Below, in pieces: positions 34,372-44,456 of a DNA stretch of 64,000 nt. The translations under genes were made by a program, and so were the position numbers. Within the stretch, counting starts at the first letter, position 1. Every line of letters begins with the position of its first letter. The notes under the pieces are model-generated. The model was not told where the DNA came from and did not search any database. It saw nothing but the letters and a program-made list of their open reading frames with translations. The DNA is taken from contig NZ_CP114200.1 of NCBI RefSeq assembly GCF_029392895.1, forward strand, positions 3,255,001 through 3,319,000. Direction: 5' to 3'. The DNA comes from Streptomyces sp. 71268 (GTDB taxonomy: Bacteria; Actinomycetota; Actinomycetes; Streptomycetales; Streptomycetaceae).

Positions 34372-34581
34372 ATGGCTATTCGACGCGGGGAAACCCACGC
34401 CTGGCAGAAGTCCACGCACTCCGGAGGCAACGGCGCGTGCGTGGAAGTGGCGTCCCCGGCCACCGAGATTATCGCGGTGCGTGACTCCAAGGACCCGAGC
34501 GGCCCGTCCCTGGCGTTCTCCCCGGAGTCGTGGAACAGCTTTATCGCGGGCGTCAACGACGGCGCTTTCAAGGGCGCCTGA
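34372..34581 (+). CDS. DUF397 protein, partner of the XRE regulator
   Basis: 69 aa, usual length. The DUF397 signature is complete: WQKSTHSGGNGACVEVA, then IIAVRDSKDPSGPSLAFSP and W-x-x-F (WNSFIAGV). The family, sometimes called BldB-related or abaA-like in Streptomyces, acts with WhiJ-like XRE proteins; some pairs behave like toxin-antitoxin or signal modules. GGAG precedes the ATG by 7 bases. Confidence 0.93.
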   Translation: MAIRRGETHAWQKSTHSGGNGACVEVASPATEIIAVRDSKDPSGPSLAFSPESWNSFIAGVNDGAFKGA

Positions 34582-35223
34582 TCTACCGCCACCCGCGTCA
34601 CAGAGCAGTTCCCGGCAGCGCCCACCCCGGCCGCGTCGAGCGGTCAGCGCGCTGACCACCCCAGGAACCGTGCCGGTCCACCGCACAGCAACCCCGACCG
34701 GTTCGGCTCCACCCCGATCCCCACGAGCCGCTACGAGACCGTGTGAGCCGCGGTTCGCCGCGGGGGATCGTCGCACCATCCGAGGTCCGCGCCTGTGACC
34801 TCGGAGTTCTTCCGTACGGTGGCGACGCGTCGCGCTCGCTGACGCGCCGTCGACACGAGCCCTCTCGACCGGTCGCCGTCCCTGCCGAGGGGGCTCGCTG
34901 CCGTCCGCCCCCCCTGCCACCCCGCCACCCGGAGGGGCGACCCCACATCGCCCCTCCCCGGCGGCTGTTCACACCGAGCGCCAACCCGCCGCCGCGCCGT
35001 CGCGTCACCTCCCCACCGCTCCCACCCGCGCGACCCCGCCGCCGAACACCGTTGCCGGCAAACGACGATGGTCAACTGCCGGTCGACAAGCGGCAACCAG
35101 GTACCAGATATCCGCCCATACCCACACATGGGCGGGCACATGGATGTGCGCACAGGCGTGCACGCAGATGGTTGACCTGGCCATCTACTCCGTAGACTGC
35201 ACCCGGGAGACAAGGAGCAGTCG
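34582..35223. other. 642-bp intergenic region
   Basis: No gene supported. Near the right end, TTGACC at 35172-35177 and TAGACT at 35193-35198 could be promoter hexamers for the aminotransferase gene, but the 15-bp spacing is short. Short palindromic words such as gtgcgcac are present at about 35146-35153. Confidence 0.4.
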
Positions 35224-36414
35224 ATGCGCGCCAACACCCCCAGCCTCGCCGCCCGGGTCGGCTCGGTCGCCGGTTCGCCGGTGCGGGAGATCCTGCGACT
35301 CACCGCCCGGCCGGAGGTCATCTCGTTCGCGGGTGGCCTGCCCGCGCCGGAACTCTTCGACACCGACGGCATCGCCGCCGCCTTCCGCCGCGTACTCGAC
35401 GAGGAGCCACGGCGCGCGCTGCAGTACTCCACCACCGAGGGCGACCCCGCGCTGCGCGCGGCGGCCGCCGATCGGCTGACGGCTCGCGGCCTGCCGACCG
35501 ACCCCGCCGACCTGCTGATCACCACCGGTTCACAGCAGGCGCTGACGCTGGTCGCCAGCGCCCTGCTCGACCCCGGCGACGTGGTCCTGGTGGAGGACCC
35601 CTGCTACCTCGCGGCGCTCCAGTGCTTCGGGCTCGCCGGGGCGCGGATCGTCGCGGTCCCCGGGGACGAGGAGGGCCTGGACCCGGCGGCCCTGGAGACG
35701 GCCGTCGTACGGGAGCGGCCGAAGCTGCTCTACACGGTGCCCACCTTCCAGAACCCCACCGGACGCACCCTGAGCGCCGCCCGGCGCCGGGCGATCGCCG
35801 AGGTCGCGGCGCGGCGCGGGCTGTGGGTGGTCGAGGACGACCCGTACGGCGAACTGCGCTTCGAGGGCGAGCCGGTGCCGTGGATCGCCGCCTTCGCGCG
35901 GGACGCGGGCGCCGCCGACCGCACGGCGCTGATCAGCAGCTACTCCAAGATCATGGCGCCCGGGTTGCGCCTCGGGTGGCTGCGCGCGCCCGCGCCGCTG
36001 CTGCGCGCCTGCAACGTCGCCAAGCAGGCCGCCGACCTGCACACGCCGACCGTCAACCAACTCGCCGCCGCCCGCTACCTCGCCGACAACGACCTGGACG
36101 CGCACCTCGCCCGGGTCCGCGGCGCCTACCGCGAGCGCCGGGACGCGCTGATCGCCGGGCTGCCGGAGGCGCTCCCCGATGGCTCGCGGTGGAACCGGCC
36201 GCAGGGCGGCATGTTCGTCTGGGCCGCGCTGCCCGCTGGTCGAGACGCCGCCGAGGCGCTGCGCGAGGTGGTCACGCACGATGTGGCGTACGTGCCGGGC
36301 GCGCCGTTCTACTCGGGCGAGCCCGACCCGGCCACGCTGCGGCTCTCGTTCGTGACGCACACCCCGGACGAGATAGCCGACGGCCTGGAGCGGCTGGCCA
36401 AGGGGCTGCGGTAG
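35224..36414 (+). CDS. PLP-dependent aminotransferase (2-aminoadipate/aromatic type)
   Basis: 396 aa fold-type I aminotransferase. ISFAGGLPAPELFD, YSTTEGDPALR and TTGSQQALTLV are typical of the KAT/LysN/AroH-like class. The PLP lysine is in SSYSKIMAPGLRLGW (~242), with NPTGR and DDPYGELRF upstream for phosphate and ring binding, and the carboxylate Arg in TLRLSFV. There is no N-terminal GntR domain, so it is a free enzyme rather than a MocR regulator. It probably transaminates aromatic or 2-aminoadipate-like substrates. AAGGAG lies 7 bases before the ATG. Confidence 0.92.
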   Translation: MRANTPSLAARVGSVAGSPVREILRLTARPEVISFAGGLPAPELFDTDGIAAAFRRVLDEEPRRALQYSTTEGDPALRAAAADRLTARGLPTDPADLLITTGSQQALTLVASALLDPGDVVLVEDPCYLAALQCFGLAGARIVAVPGDEEGLDPAALETAVVRERPKLLYTVPTFQNPTGRTLSAARRRAIAEVAARRGLWVVEDDPYGELRFEGEPVPWIAAFARDAGAADRTALISSYSKIMAPGLRLGWLRAPAPLLRACNVAKQAADLHTPTVNQLAAARYLADNDLDAHLARVRGAYRERRDALIAGLPEALPDGSRWNRPQGGMFVWAALPAGRDAAEALREVVTHDVAYVPGAPFYSGEPDPATLRLSFVTHTPDEIADGLERLAKGLR

Positions 36415-36458
36415 CGCGCCCGCGCGCTGCGCCCGCACACGGCCGGGTCCCGCGCGGG

Positions 36459-37583
36459 TCAGCCGCGCGGGTAGCGGGCCAGCCAGGCGGGGGACGACTT
36501 GGCCGGGGTGTGCAGGGCGGGTCCCTGGGTCATCTCCATGGCGAAGTCGTCGGCCAGCTCCAGGATCGTGCCACGGCCCTCCAACTCGGCCAGCCAGCCG
36601 GGCGGCAGGGCCGTCTCGCCGTGCAGGGCTCCGAGCAGGTTGCCGCAGATGGAACCAGTCGAGTCGCTGTCGCCGCCGTGGTTGACCGCGAGCAGCAGGC
36701 CGTGCCGGATGTCCTCGGCGACCAGCGCGCAGTACACGCCCATCGCCAGCGCCTCCTCGGCCGTCCACCCTTCCCCCAGCGACTCGACCCGCTCGGCCGT
36801 CGGCAACCCCTGGCGTACGGCGCCGAGCGCGTGCTTGAGCGCGTCGGAGGTCTCCTCGTGGCCGGGCCGGGTGGCGAGCATGGCGAGCGAGCGCTGCACG
36901 GCGCCGTCCAGCGCCTCGCCGCGCGCGAGGCCGTGCACGATGAGGGCGAACGCGCCCGCCGAGAGGTAGCCGGTGGGGTGGCCGTGGCTCTGCGCGGCGC
37001 ACTCGATGGCCAACTGGAAGACGAGTTGCGGCTCCCAGCCGACGAGCAGCCCGAACGGCGCGGAGCGCATCACCGCACCACACCCCTTGGAGTCGGGGTT
37101 CTTCGGCGCGTCCAGGGTGCCCATCGGGCCGTCGGCGAGGCCGGACAGACAGGCCCGGCCGGGGGCGCGCTGCGCGTACAGCCACTCCTCGCGGGCGAGC
37201 CAGCCGTCGTTGTGGTTGCGCTCGTCGGGTCCCCAGTCGTGCTGGGTGGCGTACCAGCGGCGGTGGGCCGCGTACACGTCGGTGGGTGGGTGCCAGGCGC
37301 CGGTGTCGCGTCTGACCTGGGCGCGGATCAGCCCGTCCACGGTGAACAGCGTCATCTGGGTGTCGTCGGTGACGCTGCCGCGCCGGCCGTAGGCCGGGAC
37401 GAAGTCCGTGACGCCGTCGGGCCCGTGCGCCTCGCGGATGGCGGCCAGCGAGTCGAACTCGATGCCGGCGCCCAGGGCATCGCCGATCGCGCCGCCGAGC
37501 AGACAACCGCGGACCCGGCTACGGAAGTCCTGCTGCTCGGCGCGGCCCCACATCGCGGACGCCGCACGGGCAGATGCGGTCAC
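36459..37583 (-). CDS. ADP-ribosylglycohydrolase family protein
   Basis: 374 aa. The dinuclear metal site motifs are all present: GCLLGGAIGDALG (residues ~26-38), TDDTQM (~71-76) and NHGGDSDSTG (near residue 300). The family removes ADP-ribose from arginine or related acceptors (DraG, ARH). No partner ADP-ribosyltransferase is seen in the window. The start is GTG 37583 with GGGGCGAGG just upstream. The ~20-residue N-terminal tail is not conserved. Confidence 0.93.
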   Translation of the reverse strand: MTASARAASAMWGRAEQQDFRSRVRGCLLGGAIGDALGAGIEFDSLAAIREAHGPDGVTDFVPAYGRRGSVTDDTQMTLFTVDGLIRAQVRRDTGAWHPPTDVYAAHRRWYATQHDWGPDERNHNDGWLAREEWLYAQRAPGRACLSGLADGPMGTLDAPKNPDSKGCGAVMRSAPFGLLVGWEPQLVFQLAIECAAQSHGHPTGYLSAGAFALIVHGLARGEALDGAVQRSLAMLATRPGHEETSDALKHALGAVRQGLPTAERVESLGEGWTAEEALAMGVYCALVAEDIRHGLLLAVNHGGDSDSTGSICGNLLGALHGETALPPGWLAELEGRGTILELADDFAMEMTQGPALHTPAKSSPAWLARYPRG

Positions 37584-37993
37584 GACCTCGCCCCTTTCAG
37601 TTCGTTTCTATAGCTCTTCGCGCAGCACCCAAACTGGTTCAGCACTGTAATGGACCATGAATGATCGCTTCCGGCCCGTCGCCGAATGTGAACCACATCA
37701 TCGCGACGCCCCGCGCCGAGCACCACACCCCCTCGCCGCCACCGCCGAACCGGGCCAGCCCGGCCCGCCCCGCGCCATCGAACCACCCGCCCGCCGAGCG
37801 GCCCCCGAACGGTGCCCCGCACCACGCCGGCTCGCGCCGACTCGTACCGGGGCACGTCCGGCCATTCCGGCACCTGTCCGCGAGGCGAACAGCGCGGCCC
37901 GCCGAGCCGCGTCGGGCCGCTTAGCATCGCCCCGTGCGGCGCGCGGGCGGGAACGTCGCGCGCCGGGGGAACGCACGGGGCACGGGGGAGTCC
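37584..37993. other. divergent intergenic region
   Basis: No gene supported. It separates the ADP-ribosylglycohydrolase (minus) from the GH114 lipoprotein (plus). The part next to the former (37600-37680) is AT-richer and contains tatagc and ctgtaatgg, possible promoter material. GGGGGAG at 37984-37990 is the ribosome site for 37994. Confidence 0.4.
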
Positions 37994-39022
37994 ATGAGGG
38001 TTGGCGGTTTGGCGGTCGCGCTGGTGTTGGTCGCGTCCGTGCTGGCGGGTTGCGGTGAGAGCGGGCGCGCGCAGCGTTCTAAGGGGGCGCACGAGAGTAC
38101 CGAGCCGCCGGCGGAGGCGCGCGAGCCCACCGGCGGGGCGACCCGCCAGCCCGCCACCGGCGACTGGTGGCGCCCCCGGCCGGGCGCCGCGGCCGACTGG
38201 GACTGGCAGATCAGCGAGCCGTACGACCTGTCGGCGCCCCGGCGGATGTACGACCTCGACCTGTTCGACCTCGCGCCCGCCGGGTCCGAACTGCGCTACC
38301 CGGACGGCGAGGTGATCCCCGTACCGGCCGGCGCGCTCGCCGGGAAGATCGCCACCCTGCACGCCCGCACGCCGCGCCCGATCGTCATCTGTTACGTCGA
38401 CACCGGCGCGTACGAGGACTACCGGCCCGACGCCCACCGCTTCCCCGGCCACCGCGCCGCCGCGGCGGGTGGGGCGCCGAACCGGCCGCGGCAGCCCGCC
38501 GCGGGTTCGGTGATCGGCTGGGACACCGGTTGGGAGGGCGAGCGGTGGCTGGACATCCGGCGGTCGCGGCGGCACCTGTTCGCCGAGACCGTCTGGGCCC
38601 GGTTCGACCTCGCCCGGCGGATGGGGTGTGACGGCGTGGAACCCGACCAGAACAACCCGGTCGACAACGACCCGGGGTTCCCGATCACTCTGGAGGACCA
38701 GCTCTCCTGGTACCGCGAGGTCGCCGAACAGGCCCATCGGCGCGGCCTGTCCGTGGGCCTGAAGAACGGCCACGACCAGCCGGGCTCGGCCGCCCGGCTG
38801 GTCGACGCCTTCGACTGGGCGCTACCCGAGGAGTGCGCACAGTTCGACGAGTGCGACGAGCTGTTGCCGTTCATCAAGGAGGGCAAGGCCGTCTTCGCCG
38901 TGGACTACGCGGGCTCGGTGCGGGCAGGCTCGGCCTGCCGCCAGCACCGCGCGCGCGGCTTCGACGGCCTGATCAAGGACGAGCCCCCCACCGGCGCCCA
39001 CCGCGTGCCCTGCCGGCCCTGA
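37994..39022 (+). CDS. GH114-family lipoprotein (endo-alpha-1,4-polygalactosaminidase-like)
   Basis: 342 aa from ATG 37994. The signal peptide ends in the lipobox VLAGC, so it is an exported lipoprotein. After a ~45-residue linker comes a TIM-barrel-type domain with WDWQISEPYDL, ICYVDTGAYEDYRPD (~residues 134-148), RRMGCDGVEPDQNNPVDN and GLSVGLKNG. These are the GH114/TM1410 signature strands with the acidic catalytic residues. Family members cut galactosaminogalactan-type polymers; the real substrate here is unknown. Several Cys late in the protein (CAQFDEC, SACRQ) probably form disulfides. Confidence 0.87.
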   Translation: MRVGGLAVALVLVASVLAGCGESGRAQRSKGAHESTEPPAEAREPTGGATRQPATGDWWRPRPGAAADWDWQISEPYDLSAPRRMYDLDLFDLAPAGSELRYPDGEVIPVPAGALAGKIATLHARTPRPIVICYVDTGAYEDYRPDAHRFPGHRAAAAGGAPNRPRQPAAGSVIGWDTGWEGERWLDIRRSRRHLFAETVWARFDLARRMGCDGVEPDQNNPVDNDPGFPITLEDQLSWYREVAEQAHRRGLSVGLKNGHDQPGSAARLVDAFDWALPEECAQFDECDELLPFIKEGKAVFAVDYAGSVRAGSACRQHRARGFDGLIKDEPPTGAHRVPCRP

Positions 39023-39049
39023 ACCGACGGATCGGCGGAGCCGCGTGGG

Positions 39050-39200
39050 CGGGACAGGGACGGGCAGGGGGCGGGCGGAATCGCGCGGGGACGGGCGGGG
39101 ACCGGGCAGGGCCGGGCGGGTACGGCCTGGTCGGCGCCCACCCGCACCCCTGCCCCACCCGCACCCGAGCCCCACCCGTCGCCCGCCGCCTCACCCGCGC
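39050..39200. repeat. G-run tract followed by C-run tract
   Basis: From about 39050 to 39120 the plus strand has many GGG/GGGG runs spaced by 2-5 bases. From about 39135 to 39185 it has a comparable series of CCC runs. Either strand could form G-quadruplexes, and the two halves could pair loosely. It lies between convergent genes. Confidence 0.55.
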
Positions 39201-39210
39201 CCGCGCCCGG

Positions 39211-40076
39211 TCAACTCCGGACGCGCTCCACCGGAATCCACAGCTCCGCCTCGGCCCGCGCCCCGTCCTCCGACAGGCGGGTCCGCAGGATCTCGGGCCC
39301 CGGCCTGCTCTGGTACGGGTTGGACGGGAACCACTGGGTGAACACGTCCCGCCACAGGTGCTGGAGCGTCAGCGGGAACGGGCCCTCGCTGTCGAACACG
39401 GCCCAGGTACCGGCGGGCACCTCCAACACGTCCAGATCCGCTGGCGCCTCGGCCCCGGTCACGGCGGCGTGGTAGTAGTCCAGCTCCGTCCCCTCGGCCC
39501 GGCTCGGGTCGAGGTTGTGGCTGACCCCGACCACGCCCCGAGGCTCCTGGTCGGACAGGGCGGTGATCCGCCCCAGCGTCTCCTGGTCGATGCCGCGGAT
39601 GAACTCCGCGATCGCCGGGTTCACCCCTCGTGGACGAGCGGCACCCGGGCCCTCCTGCCCACGACGCGGAACCGCTCCTTGTCCACCACTCGATATCGCA
39701 TGCTGCTACTCCCCTCGACGGTCAGCCGGAAGGAGATCCGAGGCTGCGAACACAGCGGCGCGCCATCGCGCCGCGCCTCGCCCGGGCCCACGCCGTGCAC
39801 GGCACGGAAGGCCCGCGCGAACGCCTCCCCCGAGCCGTAGCCGTAACGCACCGCGATCTCCAGGAGCGTCCGCTCCCCGGCGAGCACCTCGGCCCCCGCG
39901 ACGGTGAGCCGCCTGCGCCGTACGTACTCCGACAGCGGCATCCCGGCCAGCGCGGAGAACAGCCGCCGGAAGTGGTACTCCGACGTCACCGCGATCCGCG
40001 CCAGGTCGGCCAGCTCGATCCGCTGGTCGAGGTGTGCCTCGACGTGCTCCAGGGCCTGGTTCAGCCGGTCCAGCAC
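39211..40076 (-). pseudogene. AraC family regulator with GyrI-like effector domain, frameshifted
   Basis: Two overlapping frames together make one ordinary protein of ~288 aa. The first (39621-40076, GTG 40076 with GGAAGGAGA upstream) carries the AraC double helix-turn-helix (LARIAVTSEYHFRRLFSAL, ... IAVRYGYGSGEAFARAFR) and the first strand of the effector domain, ending RVPLVHEG. The second (39211-39624) continues with NPAIAEFIRGIDQETL and the rest of that domain. Homologues read ...HEGVNP... across the join. One G missing from a run (GGGG at 39624-39627 on the minus strand) explains the break. TGA and GTG overlap, so re-initiation could still make both halves. It may be a true mutation or a sequence error. 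Confidence 0.8.
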
Positions 40077-40212
40077 CTCGGTCTCCTTCCCTTACGCCCA
40101 CCACGCTAGGAAGGCCGCACCCCCACGGACCCGACTTCCCGTGCCCGGTTCGGTCGGGTCGGTTCGGTCAGGCCCGGGAGGTCGGTCTGGCCCGACCGGG
40201 GCCGTTGGTGTG

Positions 40213-43131
40213 TCACACCGCGCCGTCCCCCAGCACCGGCAGCAGCTCCGGCAGGTGGCCGTCGGACGCCAGCGCGGCGGCCTGCCGCTCCGCCGGGACC
40301 TGGCCGTACGTCGTCGTCCTGGGCCGCGCCGGACGGCCCGCCGCCTCCGCTATGGCGACCAGGTCCTGGATGGAGCGGTACGAGCCGTAACCCGAGCCCG
40401 CCATCCGGGAGATGGTCTCCTCCATCAGCGTTCCCCCCAGGTCGTTGGCGCCCGAGCGCAGCATCTCCGCCGCCCCCTCGGTGCCCAGCTTGACCCAACT
40501 CGTCTGGATGTTGGGGATGTACGGGTGCAGCAGCAGCCGGGCCATGGCCGTGACGGCCCGGTTGTCACGGGTGGTGGGGCCGGGGCGGGCGATGCCGGCC
40601 AGGTAGACCGGGGCGTTGGTGTGGATGAAGGGCAGGGTCACGAACTCCGTGAAGCCCGCGACGCCCTTCTCGAGCGCGGCCCGCTGCATGCCGGCGAGCG
40701 TACGGAAGTGGCCGAGCCAGTGCCGGGGCTGGTCCACGTGCCCGTACATCATCGTGGACGAGGAGCGCATGCCCAACTCGTGCGCGGTGGAGACGACCTC
40801 GACCCAGGTGGCGGTGGGCAGCTTGCCCTTGGTGAGCACCCAGCGCACCTCGTCGTCGAGGATCTCGGCCGCCGTGCCCGGGATGGAGTCGAGCCCCGCC
40901 TCGCGCGCGGCGGTCAGCCACTCGCGGATGGACAGGCCGGTGCGCGAGGCGCCGTTGACGACCTCCATCGGCGAGAACGCGTGCACGTGCATGCCCGGCA
41001 CGCGCTCCTTGACCGCCCGCGCGATGTCGAAGTAGGCGGTGCCCGGCAGGTCCGGGTGGATGCCGCCCTGCATGCACACCTCCACCGCGCCCACCTCCCA
41101 CGCCTGCTCGGCGCGGTCGGCGACCTGGGACAGGGAGAGGGTGTAGGCGTCGGCGTCCGTGCGGCGCTGGGCGAAGGCGCAGAAGCGGCAGCCGGTGTAG
41201 CAGACGTTGGTGAAGTTGATGTTGCGCGTGACGATGTACGTGACGTCGTCGCCGACCACCGAGCGGCGCAGGTCGTCCGCCACCCGGCACAGCGCGTCCA
41301 GCGCGTCCCCGTCCGCGTGCAGCAGCGCCAGCGCCTCGTCGTCGGTGAGCCGGGTCGGGTCGTCGGCGGCCACGGCCAGCGCGGCCCGCACGTCCCCGTC
41401 GATCCGCGAGGGCACCATGCCGGGCGCCGCTGCCTCGCGCAGCGCGTCCCAGTCGCCGTAGACGTGGTCGAAGTCGGCCCGTCGGTCGCCGGTGCGGCCC
41501 TCGGTGTCGATGGTGCGGTGCAGTTCGGTGCGGCCCGTGCCGGTGGTGGGCAGCGCGAAGCCCTCGTCGGGCTCCTGCCACGGCAGCCCGGTGGGCACGG
41601 CCTCGGCGCGGGCCAGGCCGGTCTCGGGGTCGGCGAGCGCGCCGACGTGCGGGAGCAGTCGGGGGTCGAGCCAGGGCTCCCCGCGCTGGACGAAGTCCGG
41701 GTAGACAGCGAGGCGTTCGCGCAGCTCGAAGCCGGCGGCGGCGCTGTGCTCGGCGAGCGCGTCGATCTGGGGCCAGGGGCGCTCGGGGTTGACGTGGTCG
41801 GGGGTGAGCGGCGAGACGCCGCCCCAGTCGTCGATGCCCGCGCCGATCAGCCGCGCGAACGCGCCACCGGCCGCCGGCCCCGTCACGTCGCCGTCCACCA
41901 GGTTGGGCGGGGCCTGGAGGTTCACGGACGGGCCGAGGATGTGCCGGGCGACGGCGACGGTGGCGACCAGGTCGTCCAGTTCCGCGTCCGGCGCGGTGCG
42001 CATCGCCGTGTCGGGCTTGGCGCGGAAGTTCTGGATGATGAGTTCCTGGATGCCGTGGTAGGCGCGGGCGACGCGGCGCAGCGCGAACAGCGACTCCGCG
42101 CGCTCCTCGGGCGTCTCACCGATGCCGATCAGCAGCCCGCTGGTGAACGGCACGGAGCTGCGGCCCGCGTCCTCCAGGACCCGCAGCCGCACCGCCGGCT
42201 CCTTGTCGGGCGAGCCGTAGTGCGGCTGGCCCGGCTCGCTCCACAGCCGCTCGGCCGTGGTCTCCAGCATCATCCCCATGGACGGCGCGACCGGCTTGAG
42301 CCGCTGGAAGTCGGTCCAGGTCATGACCCCGGGGTTGAGGTGCGGCAGCAGCCCGGTCTCCTCCAGGACGCGGATGGCCATGGCGCGCACGTACGAGATC
42401 GTGTCGTCGTACCCCTCCGCCTCCAGCCACTCCCGCGCCTCCGGCCAGCGGTCCTCGGGCTTGTCGCCGAGCGTGATCAGGGCTTCCTTGCAGCCCATTT
42501 CGGCGCCGCGGCGGGCGATGGCGAGCACCTCGTCCGGCGACATGTACATCCCGTGGCCGGCACGGCGCAGCTTGCCCGGGACGGTGGCGAAGGTGCAGTA
42601 GTGGCACTTGTCCCGGCACAGCCGGGTGAGGGGGATGAAGACGCTGCGCGAGTACGTGATGACGCCGGGCCGGCCGGCGGCGGCCAGGCCCGCGTCGCGC
42701 ACCCGCGCGGCGGACGCGCACAGGTCGTCCAGGTCGGCGCCGCGCGCCTGGAGCAGCACCGCGGCCTCGCCGACGTCCAGGGCCACGCCGTCGCGCGCCC
42801 GGCGCAGCGCGCGGCGCATGGCGTTGGCGGTGGGCGCGGCGGACCGGACGGCCGGGGTGGGCAGTGGGACGGCGGAGGCTGACGAGACGGTCGGGTCGGC
42901 GGGGGTGGGCGGGGTGGTTTCGACCGGCGGGGCCGTGGGGTCCGAAGTGGCCGGCGCGGGCGGCCCGTCGGGTGTCGCCGGCGCGCCGGCCGAGGCTGCC
43001 GCGTCCGCTGCCGGCCGCGGTACGGCCTGCTCAGCGGGGGTGTGATCGGGCGTGGCCGGGTGCGACTGCCGCGCCTGCCGCGACCGCTGCGGCTGTCGTT
43101 CGGAGCCTTGTCCCTCTGCGCTCGTCGTCAT
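40213..43131 (-). CDS. fbiC: FO synthase (bifunctional CofG/CofH) for coenzyme F420
   Basis: 972 aa bifunctional radical-SAM enzyme that makes the deazaflavin FO from tyrosine and a ribityl-aminouracil. The CofG half has [10 protein letters not shown], the CofH half [10 protein letters not shown], both complete CxxxCxxC clusters. The start MTTSA is the usual Streptomyces N-terminus; it is followed here by a ~95-residue Pro/Ala/Thr-rich stretch before [19 protein letters not shown], which is extra compared with the typical ~860-aa enzyme. AAGGA abuts the ATG, so the ribosome site is poorly spaced and translation may be weak or start further in. An F420-type oxidoreductase gene lies just upstream. 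Confidence 0.95.
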   Translation of the reverse strand: MTTSAEGQGSERQPQRSRQARQSHPATPDHTPAEQAVPRPAADAAASAGAPATPDGPPAPATSDPTAPPVETTPPTPADPTVSSASAVPLPTPAVRSAAPTANAMRRALRRARDGVALDVGEAAVLLQARGADLDDLCASAARVRDAGLAAAGRPGVITYSRSVFIPLTRLCRDKCHYCTFATVPGKLRRAGHGMYMSPDEVLAIARRGAEMGCKEALITLGDKPEDRWPEAREWLEAEGYDDTISYVRAMAIRVLEETGLLPHLNPGVMTWTDFQRLKPVAPSMGMMLETTAERLWSEPGQPHYGSPDKEPAVRLRVLEDAGRSSVPFTSGLLIGIGETPEERAESLFALRRVARAYHGIQELIIQNFRAKPDTAMRTAPDAELDDLVATVAVARHILGPSVNLQAPPNLVDGDVTGPAAGGAFARLIGAGIDDWGGVSPLTPDHVNPERPWPQIDALAEHSAAAGFELRERLAVYPDFVQRGEPWLDPRLLPHVGALADPETGLARAEAVPTGLPWQEPDEGFALPTTGTGRTELHRTIDTEGRTGDRRADFDHVYGDWDALREAAAPGMVPSRIDGDVRAALAVAADDPTRLTDDEALALLHADGDALDALCRVADDLRRSVVGDDVTYIVTRNINFTNVCYTGCRFCAFAQRRTDADAYTLSLSQVADRAEQAWEVGAVEVCMQGGIHPDLPGTAYFDIARAVKERVPGMHVHAFSPMEVVNGASRTGLSIREWLTAAREAGLDSIPGTAAEILDDEVRWVLTKGKLPTATWVEVVSTAHELGMRSSSTMMYGHVDQPRHWLGHFRTLAGMQRAALEKGVAGFTEFVTLPFIHTNAPVYLAGIARPGPTTRDNRAVTAMARLLLHPYIPNIQTSWVKLGTEGAAEMLRSGANDLGGTLMEETISRMAGSGYGSYRSIQDLVAIAEAAGRPARPRTTTYGQVPAERQAAALASDGHLPELLPVLGDGAV

Positions 43132-43250
43132 TCCTTGAGGATACGAGCGGCCTCCGACAGTGGCGCCGAAGATCGCTGCGGGCTATGTCACAGGCCCCGG
43201 GACGCCGCGCGCGACCACCCCGCGCGCTGCGGGACGACCGTGGGACGGGT

Positions 43251-43319
43251 GGGGTCACAGGTACTGCGCGTACGGGGTCTCGGGTACGGCGCGTACGGGG
43301 TCACAGGTACTGCGCGTAG
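43251..43319. repeat. three 23-bp tandem repeats at an oxidoreductase gene end
   Basis: The unit starting ggggtcacaggtactgcgcg occurs at 43251-43273, 43274-43296 (diverged) and 43297-43319. The last copy contains the final codons (AQYL) and stop of the minus-strand oxidoreductase, so the array arose by duplication of the gene's 3' end. Confidence 0.85.
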
Positions 43320-44155
43320 TCGTCGAGCGCCCGCAACACGGTGTTCTCGTCGCCGGTCGGCGTCTGCAACACGACCTCGGTGATGCCCAGGTCAGCGAAG
43401 TGCGCGAGCTTCCCCGCGGAGGGCAGCACCGCGTACGGCACCACCTCCGGTTCGCCCGGGCGGCCCGCCTCCGTCCACGCCTGGCGCAGCTTCGGCAGGG
43501 TCTCGGCGAGGCCCTTGCCGCCGAGCGGCAGCCAGCCGTCGGCGTACTCGGTGATGTGGGCGAACAGCTTGGGGCCGGCCGCCCCGCCCACCAGGGTGCG
43601 CGGCCCGGTCAGCGGCGCGCCGGCGCGCTCCCGTGGCGCGTGCGACGGCTTGGGGTGGGCATGGCTGGCCGGTACGGAACCGAACTCCCCCTCGTGGCCG
43701 GTCGGCTCCGGCGCCCAGAGCGCCTGCATCAGGGCCATCCGGTCGCGTACCAGCTCACGCCGGGTGGACCAGCCGACGCCGTGGCTGGCGGCCTCCTCCA
43801 CGTGCCAGCCGAAGCCGAGGCCCAGGGTGAACCGGCCGCCGGAGAGGAAGTCGAGGGTGGCGACCTGCTTGGCGAGGTCGATCGGATCGTGCTGGGCGAC
43901 CAGGGCGACGCCGGTGCCGAGGCCAATCCGCTCGGTGACGGCTGCGGCCTGACCGAGCGCCACGAACGGGTCGAGGGTGCGGCCGTACGCGCGCGGCGTG
44001 GGCTCGCCGGAGGGCAGCCGCGAGGCGGCGTCCACCGGGATGTGGGTGTGTTCGGGCAGGTAGAGGCCGGCGAACCCGCGCTCCTCCAGCTCGCGTGCCA
44101 GTCGGAGCGGGCCGATGGTCTCGTCGGTGAGCATGCTGGTGATGGAGACACGCAT
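43301..44155 (-). CDS. LLM-class F420-dependent oxidoreductase
   Basis: 284 aa luciferase-like TIM barrel. SITSMLTDETIGPLRLARELEERGF, LYLPEHTHIP, ERIGLGTGVALVAQHDPIDLAKQ and FSL-like GGRFTLGLGFGWHVEE are characteristic of actinobacterial F420-binding members. It transfers hydride from F420H2 to an unknown substrate. GGAGG lies about 11 bases before ATG 44155. It sits next to the FO synthase gene, with 169 bp between, in the same orientation and upstream of it, a sensible functional neighbour. Confidence 0.9.
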   Translation of the reverse strand: MRVSITSMLTDETIGPLRLARELEERGFAGLYLPEHTHIPVDAASRLPSGEPTPRAYGRTLDPFVALGQAAAVTERIGLGTGVALVAQHDPIDLAKQVATLDFLSGGRFTLGLGFGWHVEEAASHGVGWSTRRELVRDRMALMQALWAPEPTGHEGEFGSVPASHAHPKPSHAPRERAGAPLTGPRTLVGGAAGPKLFAHITEYADGWLPLGGKGLAETLPKLRQAWTEAGRPGEPEVVPYAVLPSAGKLAHFADLGITEVVLQTPTGDENTVLRALDDYAQYL

Positions 44156-44456
44156 GGCCGGGTGTTACCTCCGCGTCGGCTGGGCTTGCTGCCCGTATGT
44201 TCTCTCACCGTCATCGGGTTATCCACAGGGCTTTCCGCCTCTGTCACAGACGCGTACAACGGTTGTCACACGGCAGTTCGGGACCCGGCCGCGAGGCGCG
44301 GCGGGGGCCGTTCGGCCGGCGGTGGCGGCTGCCTCGTGCGCCGTCGCGCGAGTGGGGCACGGGCACGCGGGGCGCTGGTGGTACGGCGTCGCGCGGGCCG
44401 GTTGGACGGGTGACGGCGACCTGCGTTCGGGCAGGGCGCGGGCCGCTGATGGGGGG
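44156..44456. other. divergent intergenic region
   Basis: No gene supported. Probably carries promoters for the oxidoreductase (minus) and the PHP protein (plus). GGGGGG at 44451-44456 is the only ribosome-site-like run for the latter. Confidence 0.4.

Noticed and set aside
32224..34920. 898-codon minus-strand frame
   Set aside because: Antisense to the XRE and DUF397 genes; composition is Arg/Gly/Ala-rich with no domain.
39904..42882. 992-codon plus-strand frame opposite FO synthase
   Set aside because: Antisense shadow of a certain gene (two radical-SAM clusters on the minus strand).
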